Below, one piece after another: positions 6,943 through 15,315 of a stretch of DNA of 64,000 bases. A model generated the notes under the pieces. It was not told the origin of the DNA, did not search any database, and saw only the letters and a program-made list of their open reading frames with translations. The number at the start of each line of letters is the position of its first letter. Position 1 is the stretch's first letter. The translations under genes and the position numbers were made by a program. Source of the DNA: Clostridium carboxidivorans P7 (GTDB lineage: Bacteria > Bacillota > Clostridia > Clostridiales > Clostridiaceae); the NCBI RefSeq assembly GCF_001038625.1, contig NZ_CP011803.1:5456001-5520000 (forward strand), in the 5' to 3' direction.

Positions 6943-7341
6943 ATGACAAAAAATGAAGTTTTAGATATGCTGCGTTCAAAAGTTGGACATGATGATTTTG
7001 AATACATTCAAGAAGAAATGGTTTCAGAAATAGAACAATGTGAGAATCAATTTGATTTTATAGAACCTATTTTAAAATTAATGGAAGATAATCCAGATGC
7101 TGATTTTGGTGTGCCAGGTGCATTGACGCATTTTATTGAAAATTTTTCTCATAAAGGATATGAAGAATTACTTTTGCAATCTGTGAGGTGCAAGCCTACT
7201 GCACATAATGTATGGTTGTTACATCGTGCATGGAATGATGCTAATGATCCTATGCATGATGAATATGAAAATCTTGCAGAGTACCTTAAGTCAATGTCAA
7301 ATTTGAGTGAAGATGTAAAAAGTCAGCTGGAAATGTTTTAA
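6943..7341 (+). CDS. Hypothetical acidic protein
   Basis: A 132-residue, strongly acidic soluble protein. No family is recognised. It has an N-terminal helix MTKNEVLDMLRSKVG, a conserved-looking middle DNPDADFGVPGALTHFIENF and the segment NVWLLHRAWNDANDPMHDEY. Small acidic single-gene proteins in such arrays are often immunity proteins, but no toxin gene is seen, so this is only a thought. GAAGGAAG precedes two ATGs (6937, 6943); I take the second because of spacing. It has its own promoter module. Confidence 0.6.
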   Translation: MTKNEVLDMLRSKVGHDDFEYIQEEMVSEIEQCENQFDFIEPILKLMEDNPDADFGVPGALTHFIENFSHKGYEELLLQSVRCKPTAHNVWLLHRAWNDANDPMHDEYENLAEYLKSMSNLSEDVKSQLEMF

Positions 7342-7344
7342 TTG

Positions 7345-7390
7345 AAAATTCTAATTTAAGGTTAAGTATTATAAATTAGTGATTTAAAAG
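7345..7390 (+). repeat. Array spacer element R7
   Basis: GAAAATTCTAATTTAAGGTT, then AAGTATTATAAATTAGTGATT: a diverged copy between the acidic protein and the next GNAT. Confidence 0.6.
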
Positions 7391-7401
7391 GTGGTCTGAA
7401 A

Positions 7402-7908
7402 ATGGAATGTACAATACGTTCTTGGAAGATAGAGGATGCAGCCAATATTACAGAGATCTTGAATAACAAAAAAATTCTTGACAATTTAAGAGATGGGCTG
7501 CCATATCCATACACAGAAAAGGATGCAAAAAATTTTATTTCAGCAATGCTTAATGCTGATAAAAACACAACATATGCTTTTGCAATTACGATTAATAATA
7601 AGGTAGTGGGAAGTATCGGTGTCTTTCGAAAAGACAACATCCATTCCCAAACAGCGGAAATGGGTTACTACATTGAGGAAGCATATTGGGGAAAAGGAAT
7701 TGGAACAAGTGCAGTAAAACAAGTATGTAAATATATTTTTCAAAATACTGATATTATTAGAATTTTTGCGGAACCTTTCGCTTACAACATTGGGTCATGC
7801 CGTGTACTTGAAAAGTCAGGATTTTTGTATGAAGGTACTTTGCGGAAAAATGCAGTGAAAAATGGAGTTGTTCTTGATATGAAATTATATTCAATAGTCA
7901 AGGAATAA
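7402..7908 (+). CDS. GNAT acetyltransferase, RimJ/RimL type
   Basis: A 168-residue GNAT protein. It opens with CTIRSWKIEDAANITEIL, has the acetyl-CoA binding segment GYYIEEAYWGKGIGTSAV near residues 92-109, and ends with NIGSCRVLEKSGFLYEG, the usual C-terminal motif of the RimJ/RimL branch. The substrate is unknown. GGTGG precedes the ATG. It is a single-gene unit between spacers R7 and R8 and differs clearly from the duplicated GNATs. Confidence 0.88.
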   Translation: MECTIRSWKIEDAANITEILNNKKILDNLRDGLPYPYTEKDAKNFISAMLNADKNTTYAFAITINNKVVGSIGVFRKDNIHSQTAEMGYYIEEAYWGKGIGTSAVKQVCKYIFQNTDIIRIFAEPFAYNIGSCRVLEKSGFLYEGTLRKNAVKNGVVLDMKLYSIVKE

Positions 7909-7950
7909 AATAATACAAGTAATTGATTGATATGAGTATAGTGAGAAATC

Positions 7951-7998
7951 CATAAATTCCAGTTTAAAGTTGAGTATTACAAATAGTGAATTTATGGA
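7951..7998 (+). repeat. Array spacer element R8
   Basis: CATAAATTCCAGTTTAAAGT, then TGAGTATTACAAATAGTGAA, leading into the ribosome-binding site of the next gene. Confidence 0.72.
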
Positions 7999-8014
7999 GA
8001 AGAGGAGTTAAATA

Positions 8015-8773
8015 ATGAACTTATTTACAATAAATTATGCTGAATTAGGAAAAAACGAAAAAAAGCAGATGTATTATGATTTTTCAGAGAATGCTCAAGA
8101 AAGTTTTAATAAATATTCTGATAAGACACAAATATTAGCACAACTTCTTTTCATTAATAGGGTGTTTAATTCATATAGTGAAGCAATGATGAAAGTTGGA
8201 AAAGAAATGTCTGTTCTGATGAAGGATGCACTAAACATGCTGTGGGATTATTTAGAAAACAAATGTGATATCAGTAATTTTGAGGTGTTTTCTAATGGAA
8301 TTGATGCTGTTACTTTATTTCTTAATACAGGAGAGGAAATAGAAGTAGGGGAAAATCTAAATTTCTGGGAAAAATATTCGGATGAATGGCATTATACTAC
8401 TAATTCAATATTATTGCTCAATGCTTTTGGTGCATTATTTTTTCAAATACATGAAAAAAGTATAGATTGGTATTCAATAAGTGAGGACTGCCTTTTAGGA
8501 GAGCTTAACGAAATTGTTGGAAGCTATTTTGAAGATGTTTATACAAATCCAACAGACGGATATAAATATGATGAGTTAGAACTTAGAATAGGTCAAATTT
8601 GCGAAAGTTCTACTTTTGTAAAGATTATGTCATATATAATAAAAGATATGAAAGAAGCAGTAAATTCTGAAGGAAAAGGTGTTAATGAAATTACAAGATT
8701 AAGAGCTGAATACAAAAATAAGTTTTTATTTTCACCAATAGAATGTGAAAGATTAGCTGAGTATTTTAAATAG
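8015..8773 (+). CDS. Hypothetical protein
   Basis: A 252-residue soluble protein without a signal peptide or membrane segment. No family is recognised. It is rich in aromatic and acidic residues, with a mid segment WEKYSDEWHYTTNSILLL and a predicted helical C-terminus. AGAGGAG precedes the ATG. A degenerate spacer trace, TAGTAATTTGTAT, overlaps its stop codon at 8771, so the following small gene may be a separate unit. An immunity-type role is possible but not supported by any motif. Confidence 0.55.
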   Translation: MNLFTINYAELGKNEKKQMYYDFSENAQESFNKYSDKTQILAQLLFINRVFNSYSEAMMKVGKEMSVLMKDALNMLWDYLENKCDISNFEVFSNGIDAVTLFLNTGEEIEVGENLNFWEKYSDEWHYTTNSILLLNAFGALFFQIHEKSIDWYSISEDCLLGELNEIVGSYFEDVYTNPTDGYKYDELELRIGQICESSTFVKIMSYIIKDMKEAVNSEGKGVNEITRLRAEYKNKFLFSPIECERLAEYFK

Positions 8774-8816
8774 TAATTTGTATCTGGATTAATGAATTAT
8801 GGTTCGGAGGTGTATA

Positions 8817-9143
8817 ATGAAGGGAATATTTATAGGAAATTTTTGTCATTGCATGCCAGCTAAGATGCCTGATAATGAGGGTAAAAGAGCAATAGTAAAT
8901 TATTATTGTTTTGGGCCAATTGAGGTAGTTATATATGGTGTAACATCAACAAATGAGTATTATTTTGATTATACTTATCCAGAACTTTGGGGTGATGCTG
9001 AATTGGAACATGAGTATAATATAATCACTAAGGAAGAGATGCTAAAGGTTATTGATGGAGAAATAGAACTATGTGAACGTAATGGAGGCACTAATATTGC
9101 TGAAGCATTGAGAAGTGAGAAAAAATTGATTGAAAAATTTTAA
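8817..9143 (+). CDS. Small hypothetical protein
   Basis: A 108-residue protein starting KGIFIGNFCHCMPAKMP. The beta-rich middle contains YCFGPIEVVIYGVTSTNEYY and the C-terminus is helical. The frame opens at 8799, but GGAGG at 8806-8810 serves the ATG at 8817. No family is recognised. It follows the 252-residue protein and could be co-transcribed with it. Spacer R9 lies downstream. Confidence 0.55.
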   Translation: MKGIFIGNFCHCMPAKMPDNEGKRAIVNYYCFGPIEVVIYGVTSTNEYYFDYTYPELWGDAELEHEYNIITKEEMLKVIDGEIELCERNGGTNIAEALRSEKKLIEKF

Positions 9144-9199
9144 ATATAAAATATCTAAAACAATAATGGCATTGCGCTTTTTCTTTAAGGAATTAGAGA

Positions 9200-9236
9200 T
9201 ATAAATTTTCGATTTAAGTTTGAGTATTATAATAAC
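9200..9236 (+). repeat. Array spacer element R9
   Basis: ATAAATTTTCGATTTAAGTT, then TGAGTATTATAATAAC: a diverged final copy, before the AraC-type regulator. Confidence 0.5.
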
Positions 9237-9313
9237 AGCAAGTAAAATCAAGCAGTAATCTCTCTATTTCTTTATAATAAATGTAGGACGGTTGAAACGA
9301 GGTGAACAGACCA

Positions 9314-10279
9314 ATGTATGAGTGGCAGAAGCAAATTCAAATAACCATTGATGAAATTGACAAATGTATTAAAAATTATAATGATGAAGCCTTGACACTA
9401 GGCTTTCTTTCTCGTAGGCTGGGTTATTCCGAATTTTATACAACGAGAAAATTCAAAGAAATATCGGGTATGCAATTTAGGGATTATCTGCAGCATAGAA
9501 AATTAGCCTTTGCACTAAAAGAGGTTCGTGATAGTGAAAAAAGTCTTTTGGATATTGCCTTTGATTATGGTTTTTCATCACATGAAGCTTTTACTAGAGC
9601 TTTCAAGAGAACATATGGTGTAACTCCAAGTGAATATAGAAAAAAGCCTAAGCCTGTGGTTCTTCGTACAAAAATAAACCCTTTCGACCGCTACTTTTTA
9701 GGATTTGGAGAGATTGGTATGATTAAATCTACAGATGATATTAAAATTTATTTTGTAACCATTCCTGCACACAAATTTTTGCACATTAAAAATTATGAGA
9801 GTAATGGATATTGGGATTTTTGGCAAAAGCAAAATCTTATTCCTGGACAGGATTACGAAACAATTTGCGGATTACTGGATAGTATCAAGGGCAAATTAGA
9901 TGATGATGGTGGGAGCGAATGTAACAGTGGCAGCGGTCAGGTTATGGCGTACATTAATGACCCGGAAGGCAGACTCTGTGATTGGGGTATTCCACGTACA
10001 GAGTGTTATGGTGCACGTCTTCCTTTGGATTATAAAGGTGAAGTACCACCACAAATGCTTATGATTGATGTTCCCGAAGCTGAGTATATTGTTTTTGAAC
10101 ATGGGCCATTCGACTATGAGCAGGAAAATCGCAGTGTGGAGGAAAAGATTGAAAAGGCAATGTCCACTTTTGATTTTGAAGGCACTGGTTACTGCTTTGA
10201 TACTACCCCCGGTAGAATAATTTACTTTTATTTTAATCCGGAACGGTTTTTTAAGTATATAAGACCGGTGCGGAAGTAA
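9314..10279 (+). CDS. AraC family regulator with GyrI-like effector domain
   Basis: A DNA-binding activator of about 321 residues. The N-terminal 110 residues form the double helix-turn-helix of AraC proteins; SLLDIAFDYGFSSHEAFTRA and FKRTYGVTPSEYRK are the usual second-HTH signature. The rest (from about residue 140) is a GyrI-like small-molecule-binding domain, as in Rob or BmrR-type regulators. Such proteins sense drugs or lipophilic compounds and activate resistance genes. The frame opens with GTG at 9302 within GAGGTG, so ATG 9314 is more likely. It ends the accessory array and may regulate neighbouring genes, but no operator was identified. Confidence 0.88.
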   Translation: MYEWQKQIQITIDEIDKCIKNYNDEALTLGFLSRRLGYSEFYTTRKFKEISGMQFRDYLQHRKLAFALKEVRDSEKSLLDIAFDYGFSSHEAFTRAFKRTYGVTPSEYRKKPKPVVLRTKINPFDRYFLGFGEIGMIKSTDDIKIYFVTIPAHKFLHIKNYESNGYWDFWQKQNLIPGQDYETICGLLDSIKGKLDDDGGSECNSGSGQVMAYINDPEGRLCDWGIPRTECYGARLPLDYKGEVPPQMLMIDVPEAEYIVFEHGPFDYEQENRSVEEKIEKAMSTFDFEGTGYCFDTTPGRIIYFYFNPERFFKYIRPVRK

Positions 10280-10452
10280 ATAAAATCTACTGCCTATGCA
10301 CTATTGTTTCTAACGAGAAAACCAAACTGCACAATTAAAATTTTATAGCAAAGCTAGGTACTATCATACCTGTGGATAACTTTTTAAATTTTATTTGATA
10401 TTACGCTATATTCTTTAAGTCGTTAGACTTTTGCTTAACTGCAGTAGTTCCA
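10280..10452. other. Intergenic region with a repeat shared with 12.4 kb
   Basis: No gene seen. TGCACAATTAAAATTTTA at 10329-10346 recurs at 12399-12416, and GTACTATC follows in both. The two copies flank the transposase remnant and the first CWB2 gene. Confidence 0.4.
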
Positions 10453-10628
10453 CTAATTAGAGCCATACAATTTAAAAGAGCAATTATTTTAGCGTTAGGT
10501 ATACCTGATGAACGCAGATTATTTACATTTAAAAGTTCTTTTAATCTAGAGTTATACCTTTCGATTGAGGTTCTTTGATTATAAAGATTTTGTCAATCGT
10601 CAGTGTTTCTATAAGGATACCCAAAAAG
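10453..10628 (-). pseudogene. Transposase C-terminal remnant
   Basis: On the minus strand the sequence reads GYPYRNTDD, a stop, QNLYNQRTSIERYNSRLKEL, then NVNNLRSSGIP, ending at a stop at 10453-10455. The RTSIERYNSRLKE block is the familiar C-terminal signature of DDE transposases of the IS1182/IS4-like type. One in-frame stop and loss of the rest make it non-functional. It marks an old insertion next to the CWB2 gene. Confidence 0.7.
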
Positions 10629-10676
10629 TCTATTGTTTTTTTATAATTTCATCAAAGGATAAGCAGAAAAAATTAT

Positions 10677-10717
10677 AAAAAACTAAAAGCATTAGGAGTT
10701 TAGCTCACTAATGCTTC
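10677..10717 (-). terminator. Terminator of the CWB2 gene
   Basis: On the minus strand, AAGCATTAG pairs with CTAATGCTT across an 11-12-base loop, followed by TTTAGTTTTTT. Confidence 0.75.
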
Positions 10718-10752
10718 TAATTTTTTAAAGTTCGTTATGGCTTGTTTTAAAA

Positions 10753-12261
10753 TTACTTTAGATGATCTATACTACCGAACTTTTTGAAAGTTTCCTCATA
10801 TTCTTTTTTAGAAACACTTTGTTCATTTATTTTATAAACAGCCTTAGCCTGTTCCGACTCACTGTATCTAGCTTCATTAGAAAAAGCTGTAAATACTTTC
10901 TCACAATGGCCATTCTCTAACTTATATCCTGTAATGTAATTAGAGCCACCTCTACCACCATAAGTAAATAGTACCTTTTCAGATTTACTATAGTCTGCAC
11001 TATAGTTATGATCACTTGGTAAATGTTCTATTTTAATGTTTCCATTATTATATGTAATCACAGATATTGTTAAATTTGCCTCACAATTTCCATGATGTAC
11101 TAACATTTCATATACTCCATCCTGATCTATATCTATAATCCAATGATTGTCTATAGTACTTTTACCATCACTATAAAATATAATTCCATTATTTCTCTGC
11201 CAATTTGTATCATTTAATAAATTATCATATACTTGTAATTCTTGGTGAACTTTATCTGCAGCAACAGTAGTATTATTATCACTGTTATTACTGTTACCTG
11301 TAATTCTTGCAACAACATCATTACTTAATACTCCAGTTCCTCCTAGTATAGTTAAGTTATTTACATTGTTGTTAGTAATGTAACTGTTTATGCTGCTTTG
11401 ATTACTATCGCCAACTAGTATAATAGGATTTCCATTCTTACCTGCTAATACTGAACCCGAAAGAGCATCTGCAAAACCTTTATCAGAAGCCAAGTAAACT
11501 GTACTTAAATCTAATTGTCCCTTATAATTATTTATTAAAGCTAAATTTCTATCATATTTGGTTGATTGATTATAGGTTTTAGTAGGATTTAATGAACTTA
11601 CTATATTATTAGATAATACATCCTGTCCACCTATAACATTTATTTCTGTATTATTAGTTTTTACTTGATTATTTATATAGTTTTTAACCATATCAGATAC
11701 ATAATTTTGATCTACTAATATTATAGGATATTGTAATTTAGCTGCAATTGGAGCTGCTGAGAGTGCATCTTCGTAATGCTCTCCATTTACAATAAATACC
11801 CCTTTAGAAGTACCTAATTCTTTTGCTACATTAACAGAAGTTTCATACCTATCTTGTCCACATATTCGTTTTACACTAATGTCCATACTTTTAAGTGTAT
11901 TTTCTACCTGTGAGCTTACAACTCCTACCCCACCAATAATAAACACATTTTTAACACCTAAGCCTTGTAATTTTTCTTTAGTAGAATTAGTTAAACTGCT
12001 AGTATCAGTTAAAAGAATAGGTGCATTATATTTTTTAGCTAAAGGTGAAGCAGTTATTGCATCAGGAAAGTTCTGACTATTTACTAAAATTGCACAACTT
12101 GATTGTGTCCAGCCTTGTGAAACTATTGCATTACTTGTCCCATATCTGTCTTGTCCTGCTAACCTATTAACATTATTTTTTGCAAATACACTAGTTGAAG
12201 TAGTTAATAGACTTGTCCCTAAAACACATGACATGAATAGTAATTTAATTCTAATTTTCAT
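10753..12261 (-). CDS. Cell-wall-binding repeat 2 (CWB2) surface protein
   Basis: A 502-residue secreted protein. An N-terminal signal peptide (MKIRIKLLFMSCVLGTSLL, cleavage probably after VFA) is followed by three CWB2 domains spanning about residues 30-330. Each has the pattern RxxGxxRYxTS, then FPDAITASPLA or EDALSAAPIAA, then an IIGG or VIGG strand. These anchor proteins non-covalently to the clostridial cell wall. The C-terminal 160 residues form a separate unrecognised domain with a calcium-loop-like DIDQDGVYEM. Closely related CWB2 sequence lies in the gene at 16297. GGGGG precedes the start. Likely a cell-surface adhesin or structural protein. Confidence 0.9.
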   Translation of the reverse strand: MKIRIKLLFMSCVLGTSLLTTSTSVFAKNNVNRLAGQDRYGTSNAIVSQGWTQSSCAILVNSQNFPDAITASPLAKKYNAPILLTDTSSLTNSTKEKLQGLGVKNVFIIGGVGVVSSQVENTLKSMDISVKRICGQDRYETSVNVAKELGTSKGVFIVNGEHYEDALSAAPIAAKLQYPIILVDQNYVSDMVKNYINNQVKTNNTEINVIGGQDVLSNNIVSSLNPTKTYNQSTKYDRNLALINNYKGQLDLSTVYLASDKGFADALSGSVLAGKNGNPIILVGDSNQSSINSYITNNNVNNLTILGGTGVLSNDVVARITGNSNNSDNNTTVAADKVHQELQVYDNLLNDTNWQRNNGIIFYSDGKSTIDNHWIIDIDQDGVYEMLVHHGNCEANLTISVITYNNGNIKIEHLPSDHNYSADYSKSEKVLFTYGGRGGSNYITGYKLENGHCEKVFTAFSNEARYSESEQAKAVYKINEQSVSKKEYEETFKKFGSIDHLK

Positions 12262-12543
12262 TTTGTTTCCCCCTTATTATAGTATGATATAAATATTATC
12301 TTTAAATGAGTAAAAATGATAACAAAATATCTACAGAAAATAATATAACATATGGTAAATCAATTAACAATTTTATTATGGAATTAGTTGAGAAAATTGC
12401 ACAATTAAAATTTTAAGATTGTGAATAAATTTTCTTAAAACACGTACTATCTTAGATATTTTCCTTTTTTTATTTCTATGTCATAATTATAGAAGAACTT
12501 TATAGGACATAGAGAATACATATAAAAAAGGAGGCACTATTAA

Positions 12544-13305
12544 TTGGGGAAAATATACAAAGTATTATTAGGTATACTATTATCAATTGCAATTTTTGTA
12601 ATATCAATATTCGGTACATATAAATATAATGAATCAAAAACTTTTAATAATTTAGCTAGTCAAGGAAAACAATATATGATTCAAAAAGATTATGATAAGG
12701 CTATTGAAGTATTTCAACAAGCATTAAGCTATAAAAATGATAGAGATATTCAAGGAAATTTGGCATTGGCTCAAAATTTAAAAAATGAGAATAATAAAAA
12801 AGAGAATATATCTAAAGATATTCAACTTGCTAATGACGCTGCTAAAAACAACAAATATGAAGAAGCTAATAAATACTTAGATGAAATATTGAAAATAGAT
12901 CCTAATAATACAGATGCTAAAAACTTAAAAGATATATTTGCAAAGGCAGTTCAAGATCAGCAAGAAAAAGCTAAATATAAATTGGAAGCTGAAAATACAG
13001 CCAAGAAGAATGATAACGATAACAATAATACTCATAATGAAAAACACAGAGCAGTCAGTTATAAACAAGCGCTAGAAATTGTTGAAAATGCATATCCTGA
13101 TTGTTATTTTCAACCTGCTCAAGAGGTTGTTAATATAAATATTTTAAAAAAACTTATATCTGATGATATGTTAAACGCAAGTTATGTTTTCTATGGATGT
13201 GAAAGTAATCCTTCTGGAGCTGCTCTTCAAGATCTCATATTAGTAACTAAAGAAAATGGTCATATATTGGAATTAAGTCCAGATGGTAAAATCCATCCAC
13301 ATTAA
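12544..13305 (+). CDS. Membrane-anchored TPR-like protein
   Basis: A 253-residue protein with an N-terminal membrane anchor (VLLGILLSIAIFVISIFGTY) and the rest outside the membrane. Residues about 30-145 form tetratricopeptide-type helices: YMIQKDYDKAIEVFQQALSY and NNKYEEANKYLDEILKIDP. An Asn/Lys-rich linker follows, then a C-terminal domain with YKQALEIVENAYPDCYF. The TTG start is supported by AAGGAGGC eight bases upstream. It stands between the CWB2 gene (divergent) and a membrane/HTH operon. A protein-interaction role at the cell envelope is likely; partners are unknown. Confidence 0.7.
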   Translation: MGKIYKVLLGILLSIAIFVISIFGTYKYNESKTFNNLASQGKQYMIQKDYDKAIEVFQQALSYKNDRDIQGNLALAQNLKNENNKKENISKDIQLANDAAKNNKYEEANKYLDEILKIDPNNTDAKNLKDIFAKAVQDQQEKAKYKLEAENTAKKNDNDNNNTHNEKHRAVSYKQALEIVENAYPDCYFQPAQEVVNINILKKLISDDMLNASYVFYGCESNPSGAALQDLILVTKENGHILELSPDGKIHPH

Positions 13306-13743
13306 TAAAGATAGTTATTATATTTAATGATTCACAGCATATATTTCAAATTTTAAATTAATACAGCATAAAAATTTCAAGAGAACTTATATAAATTTGA
13401 ATTTTACACAAAGCTATTTACGGTTCCTTTTGTGGCCAAAAAGCCACGCATAATTTTATTTAACGAAACAATTTACAAAAACACTGTATTATTCGAAGAA
13501 TTTTACAGTGTTTTTTTCGTCTCATCAAAATAAAAGCTAGTACATAGACATTAAACATAATGGAACAAATGAAAAAGCGAACAATCTACTAGAACATCAT
13601 ATTATTTAATCTGAATTTTACGATGTTTTGCGGTGCAATGCAATATAAAAGTTGGAAGTAATTCACATTTATTATTGACAAGCAAAAATGCGAGTGATAT
13701 ATTTGTAACATAAGTTATAAATATATCACTTGGAGGAGATTTT
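13306..13743. other. Intergenic region with two dispersed hairpins and a promoter
   Basis: No gene seen. Hairpin copies lie at 13481-13518 (ACACTGTATTATTCGAAG with a strong T-run) and, more diverged, at 13593-13629. Near the right end TTGACA (13676-13681) and TATATT lie about 17 bp apart, a good promoter for the operon that starts at 13744. Confidence 0.6.
13481..13518 (+). terminator. Dispersed hairpin family, copy at 13.48 kb
   Basis: ACACTGTATTATTCGAAG folds back on AATTTTACAGTGT and is followed by seven T. Confidence 0.78.
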
Positions 13744-14133
13744 ATGGAAAAAAGGATTAGCTTAAAAGCGTGGATGATTATAAAAATTATACCTGCATTA
13801 TTATTAGTTGTATTCTATTGGATGTGTGTAAGCACAAAGTATAATCCAATATACACATATTTACAATATGCTGTATTAGCATGTATGTTTGTCAGTTTGT
13901 ATATGGTAAAAAACAATCGAGATATATTTGATGAATATGCAAAAGAAGTTCTTAGTAAAACAGATACTATCTGCTTTAAGTTATCCTATGTTGTTTTTGG
14001 CATTTTACTTTTGCCTTGTGTACTGATTAATACAAGTTCAATCGTTATAGGATATGGTATAGTTGGTGGATTAGCTATTCTTACTATTTTAAGGAGTATT
14101 ATATTTTGTGTACTTGATGCTAGGGGGATGTAA
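13744..14133 (+). CDS. Integral membrane protein paired with an HTH regulator
   Basis: A 129-residue protein with about four membrane segments: an N-terminal one around IIKIIPALLLVVFYWM, YLQYAVLACMFVSLYMV, FKLSYVVFGILLLPCVLI, and one near the C-terminus. It resembles the small membrane proteins encoded just before short Xre regulators in many Firmicutes. The next gene begins two bases after its stop, so they are co-transcribed. GGAGGAG precedes the ATG. It may control or sequester the regulator at the membrane, but that is inference from the pairing. Confidence 0.7.
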   Translation: MEKRISLKAWMIIKIIPALLLVVFYWMCVSTKYNPIYTYLQYAVLACMFVSLYMVKNNRDIFDEYAKEVLSKTDTICFKLSYVVFGILLLPCVLINTSSIVIGYGIVGGLAILTILRSIIFCVLDARGM

Positions 14134-14135
14134 AA

Positions 14136-14339
14136 ATGGCAAAATTAAAAACTAAAGTAAAAGAATATAGAGAAAATGCAGGGATGAAACAAAGTGAGCT
14201 AGCTGAATTAATAGGAGTAAGACGGGAAACCATAGTTCATTTAGAAAACGGCAGATATAATCCATCACTTAAAATGGGGATGGATATTGCAAAAGCATTT
14301 CATACAACGGTAGAAGAGTTATTTGAATTTGAAGATTGA
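14136..14339 (+). CDS. Xre-type helix-turn-helix regulator
   Basis: A 67-residue DNA-binding protein consisting of one HTH_3 domain. It has MKQSELAELIGVRRETIVHL, then ENGRYNPSLKMGMDIAKAF, and ends TTVEELFEFED, the usual end of short YozG-like regulators. It is the middle gene of a three-gene operon with a membrane protein before and a CPBP protease after. It probably represses its own operon, but no operator was identified. Confidence 0.9.
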   Translation: MAKLKTKVKEYRENAGMKQSELAELIGVRRETIVHLENGRYNPSLKMGMDIAKAFHTTVEELFEFED

Positions 14340-14355
14340 TATTTAGGGGAAGGAT

Positions 14356-15195
14356 ATGAAAATGATAGATAAGATTAATTATTTGAAGGAAAAACACACA
14401 TTCACATTAAGTATATTGATAGTTGTTGTTTATTTAGCTGCGCTAAGAAGTGTAAAATGGATAGCTGCATTTCCAATAACCTTTAAGGGATATGAGTTAC
14501 AACTAATATCAGAATGTATTGGAATTGCTGCGGCATTAATAATAATGCATTTAGTGAAAAAAAAATACATTATTAAAGAAAAAGGTATAGGCATATTGAG
14601 AGGACTTTTTGTAGGAGGATTTTTAGTTGTTATATGCTTATTAGGAGCAGCTTCTGCTTTGGCAAATGTTCTGCATAATGGAAAGGCTAATCAATTATTG
14701 CCCTTACCACAAATTGTAATATTTATTGCTACTATGGCTGGAGTAGGAATATCTGAAGAATTTATTTTTAGAGGAACTATATTGAATCTGTTTATAGATA
14801 AATTTAATAAAACACCAAAAGGGATTTATGCTTCAATTATTACATCCAGTGCAATATTTGGAATTGCACATATAACGAACATTTTTTCTGGAGTTTCTGT
14901 TAAAAGTGCATTCATACAAGCAGTGGGAGCTGCAGTGTTAGGATCATTACTTGCTGCTATTTATTTAAGGACAAGAAATATATGGGTAGTTGCTATTCTT
15001 CATGCTTTTATGGATTTTAGTGCCTTGATAGGTTCAGGATTTTTTGGAACTAATTCAATTGCTAGCGAAATAAACAGTTATACTTGGGTAAAGTTTATAG
15101 GTTGTCTTATATATTTAATACCCGTATTTGTTTTATTAAGAAAGAAAAAGTTAGCAGAAATATTAGAGAATGAAGAACTAAAGGAATATAATTAG
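14356..15195 (+). CDS. CPBP family intramembrane metalloprotease
   Basis: A polytopic membrane protein of 277-279 residues. The CPBP/Abi signature is present: the Glu-Glu motif in GISEEFIFRGTIL near residue 140, FGIAHITN with the second-motif His, and HAFMDFS near residue 215. These proteases cleave or process membrane substrates, including in peptide self-immunity and anti-sigma regulation. Two starts are possible (14356, 14362); AGGGGAAGG favours the second by spacing. It lies 16 bp after the Xre gene, in the same operon. The substrate is unknown. Confidence 0.88.
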   Translation: MKMIDKINYLKEKHTFTLSILIVVVYLAALRSVKWIAAFPITFKGYELQLISECIGIAAALIIMHLVKKKYIIKEKGIGILRGLFVGGFLVVICLLGAASALANVLHNGKANQLLPLPQIVIFIATMAGVGISEEFIFRGTILNLFIDKFNKTPKGIYASIITSSAIFGIAHITNIFSGVSVKSAFIQAVGAAVLGSLLAAIYLRTRNIWVVAILHAFMDFSALIGSGFFGTNSIASEINSYTWVKFIGCLIYLIPVFVLLRKKKLAEILENEELKEYN

Positions 15196-15315
15196 GAAAC
15201 AGTACATCAAAGTAAATATAAAAGTAGATAAAGTATTATGAGGGAAAAGTTAAATAAATTATCATTAACTACAGAAGGATTTGTTTAACAAAAAATTAAG
15301 TAAGGAGAAGAATCA

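Noticed and set aside
1068-9236. Spacer elements as true integron attC sites
   Set aside because: No attC core (GTTRRRY with matching RYYYAAC) and no tyrosine integrase in the window; kept as cassette-like only.
12376-12420. Possible riboswitch before the TPR protein
   Set aside because: No conserved aptamer core seen; the only notable feature is the repeat shared with 10329.
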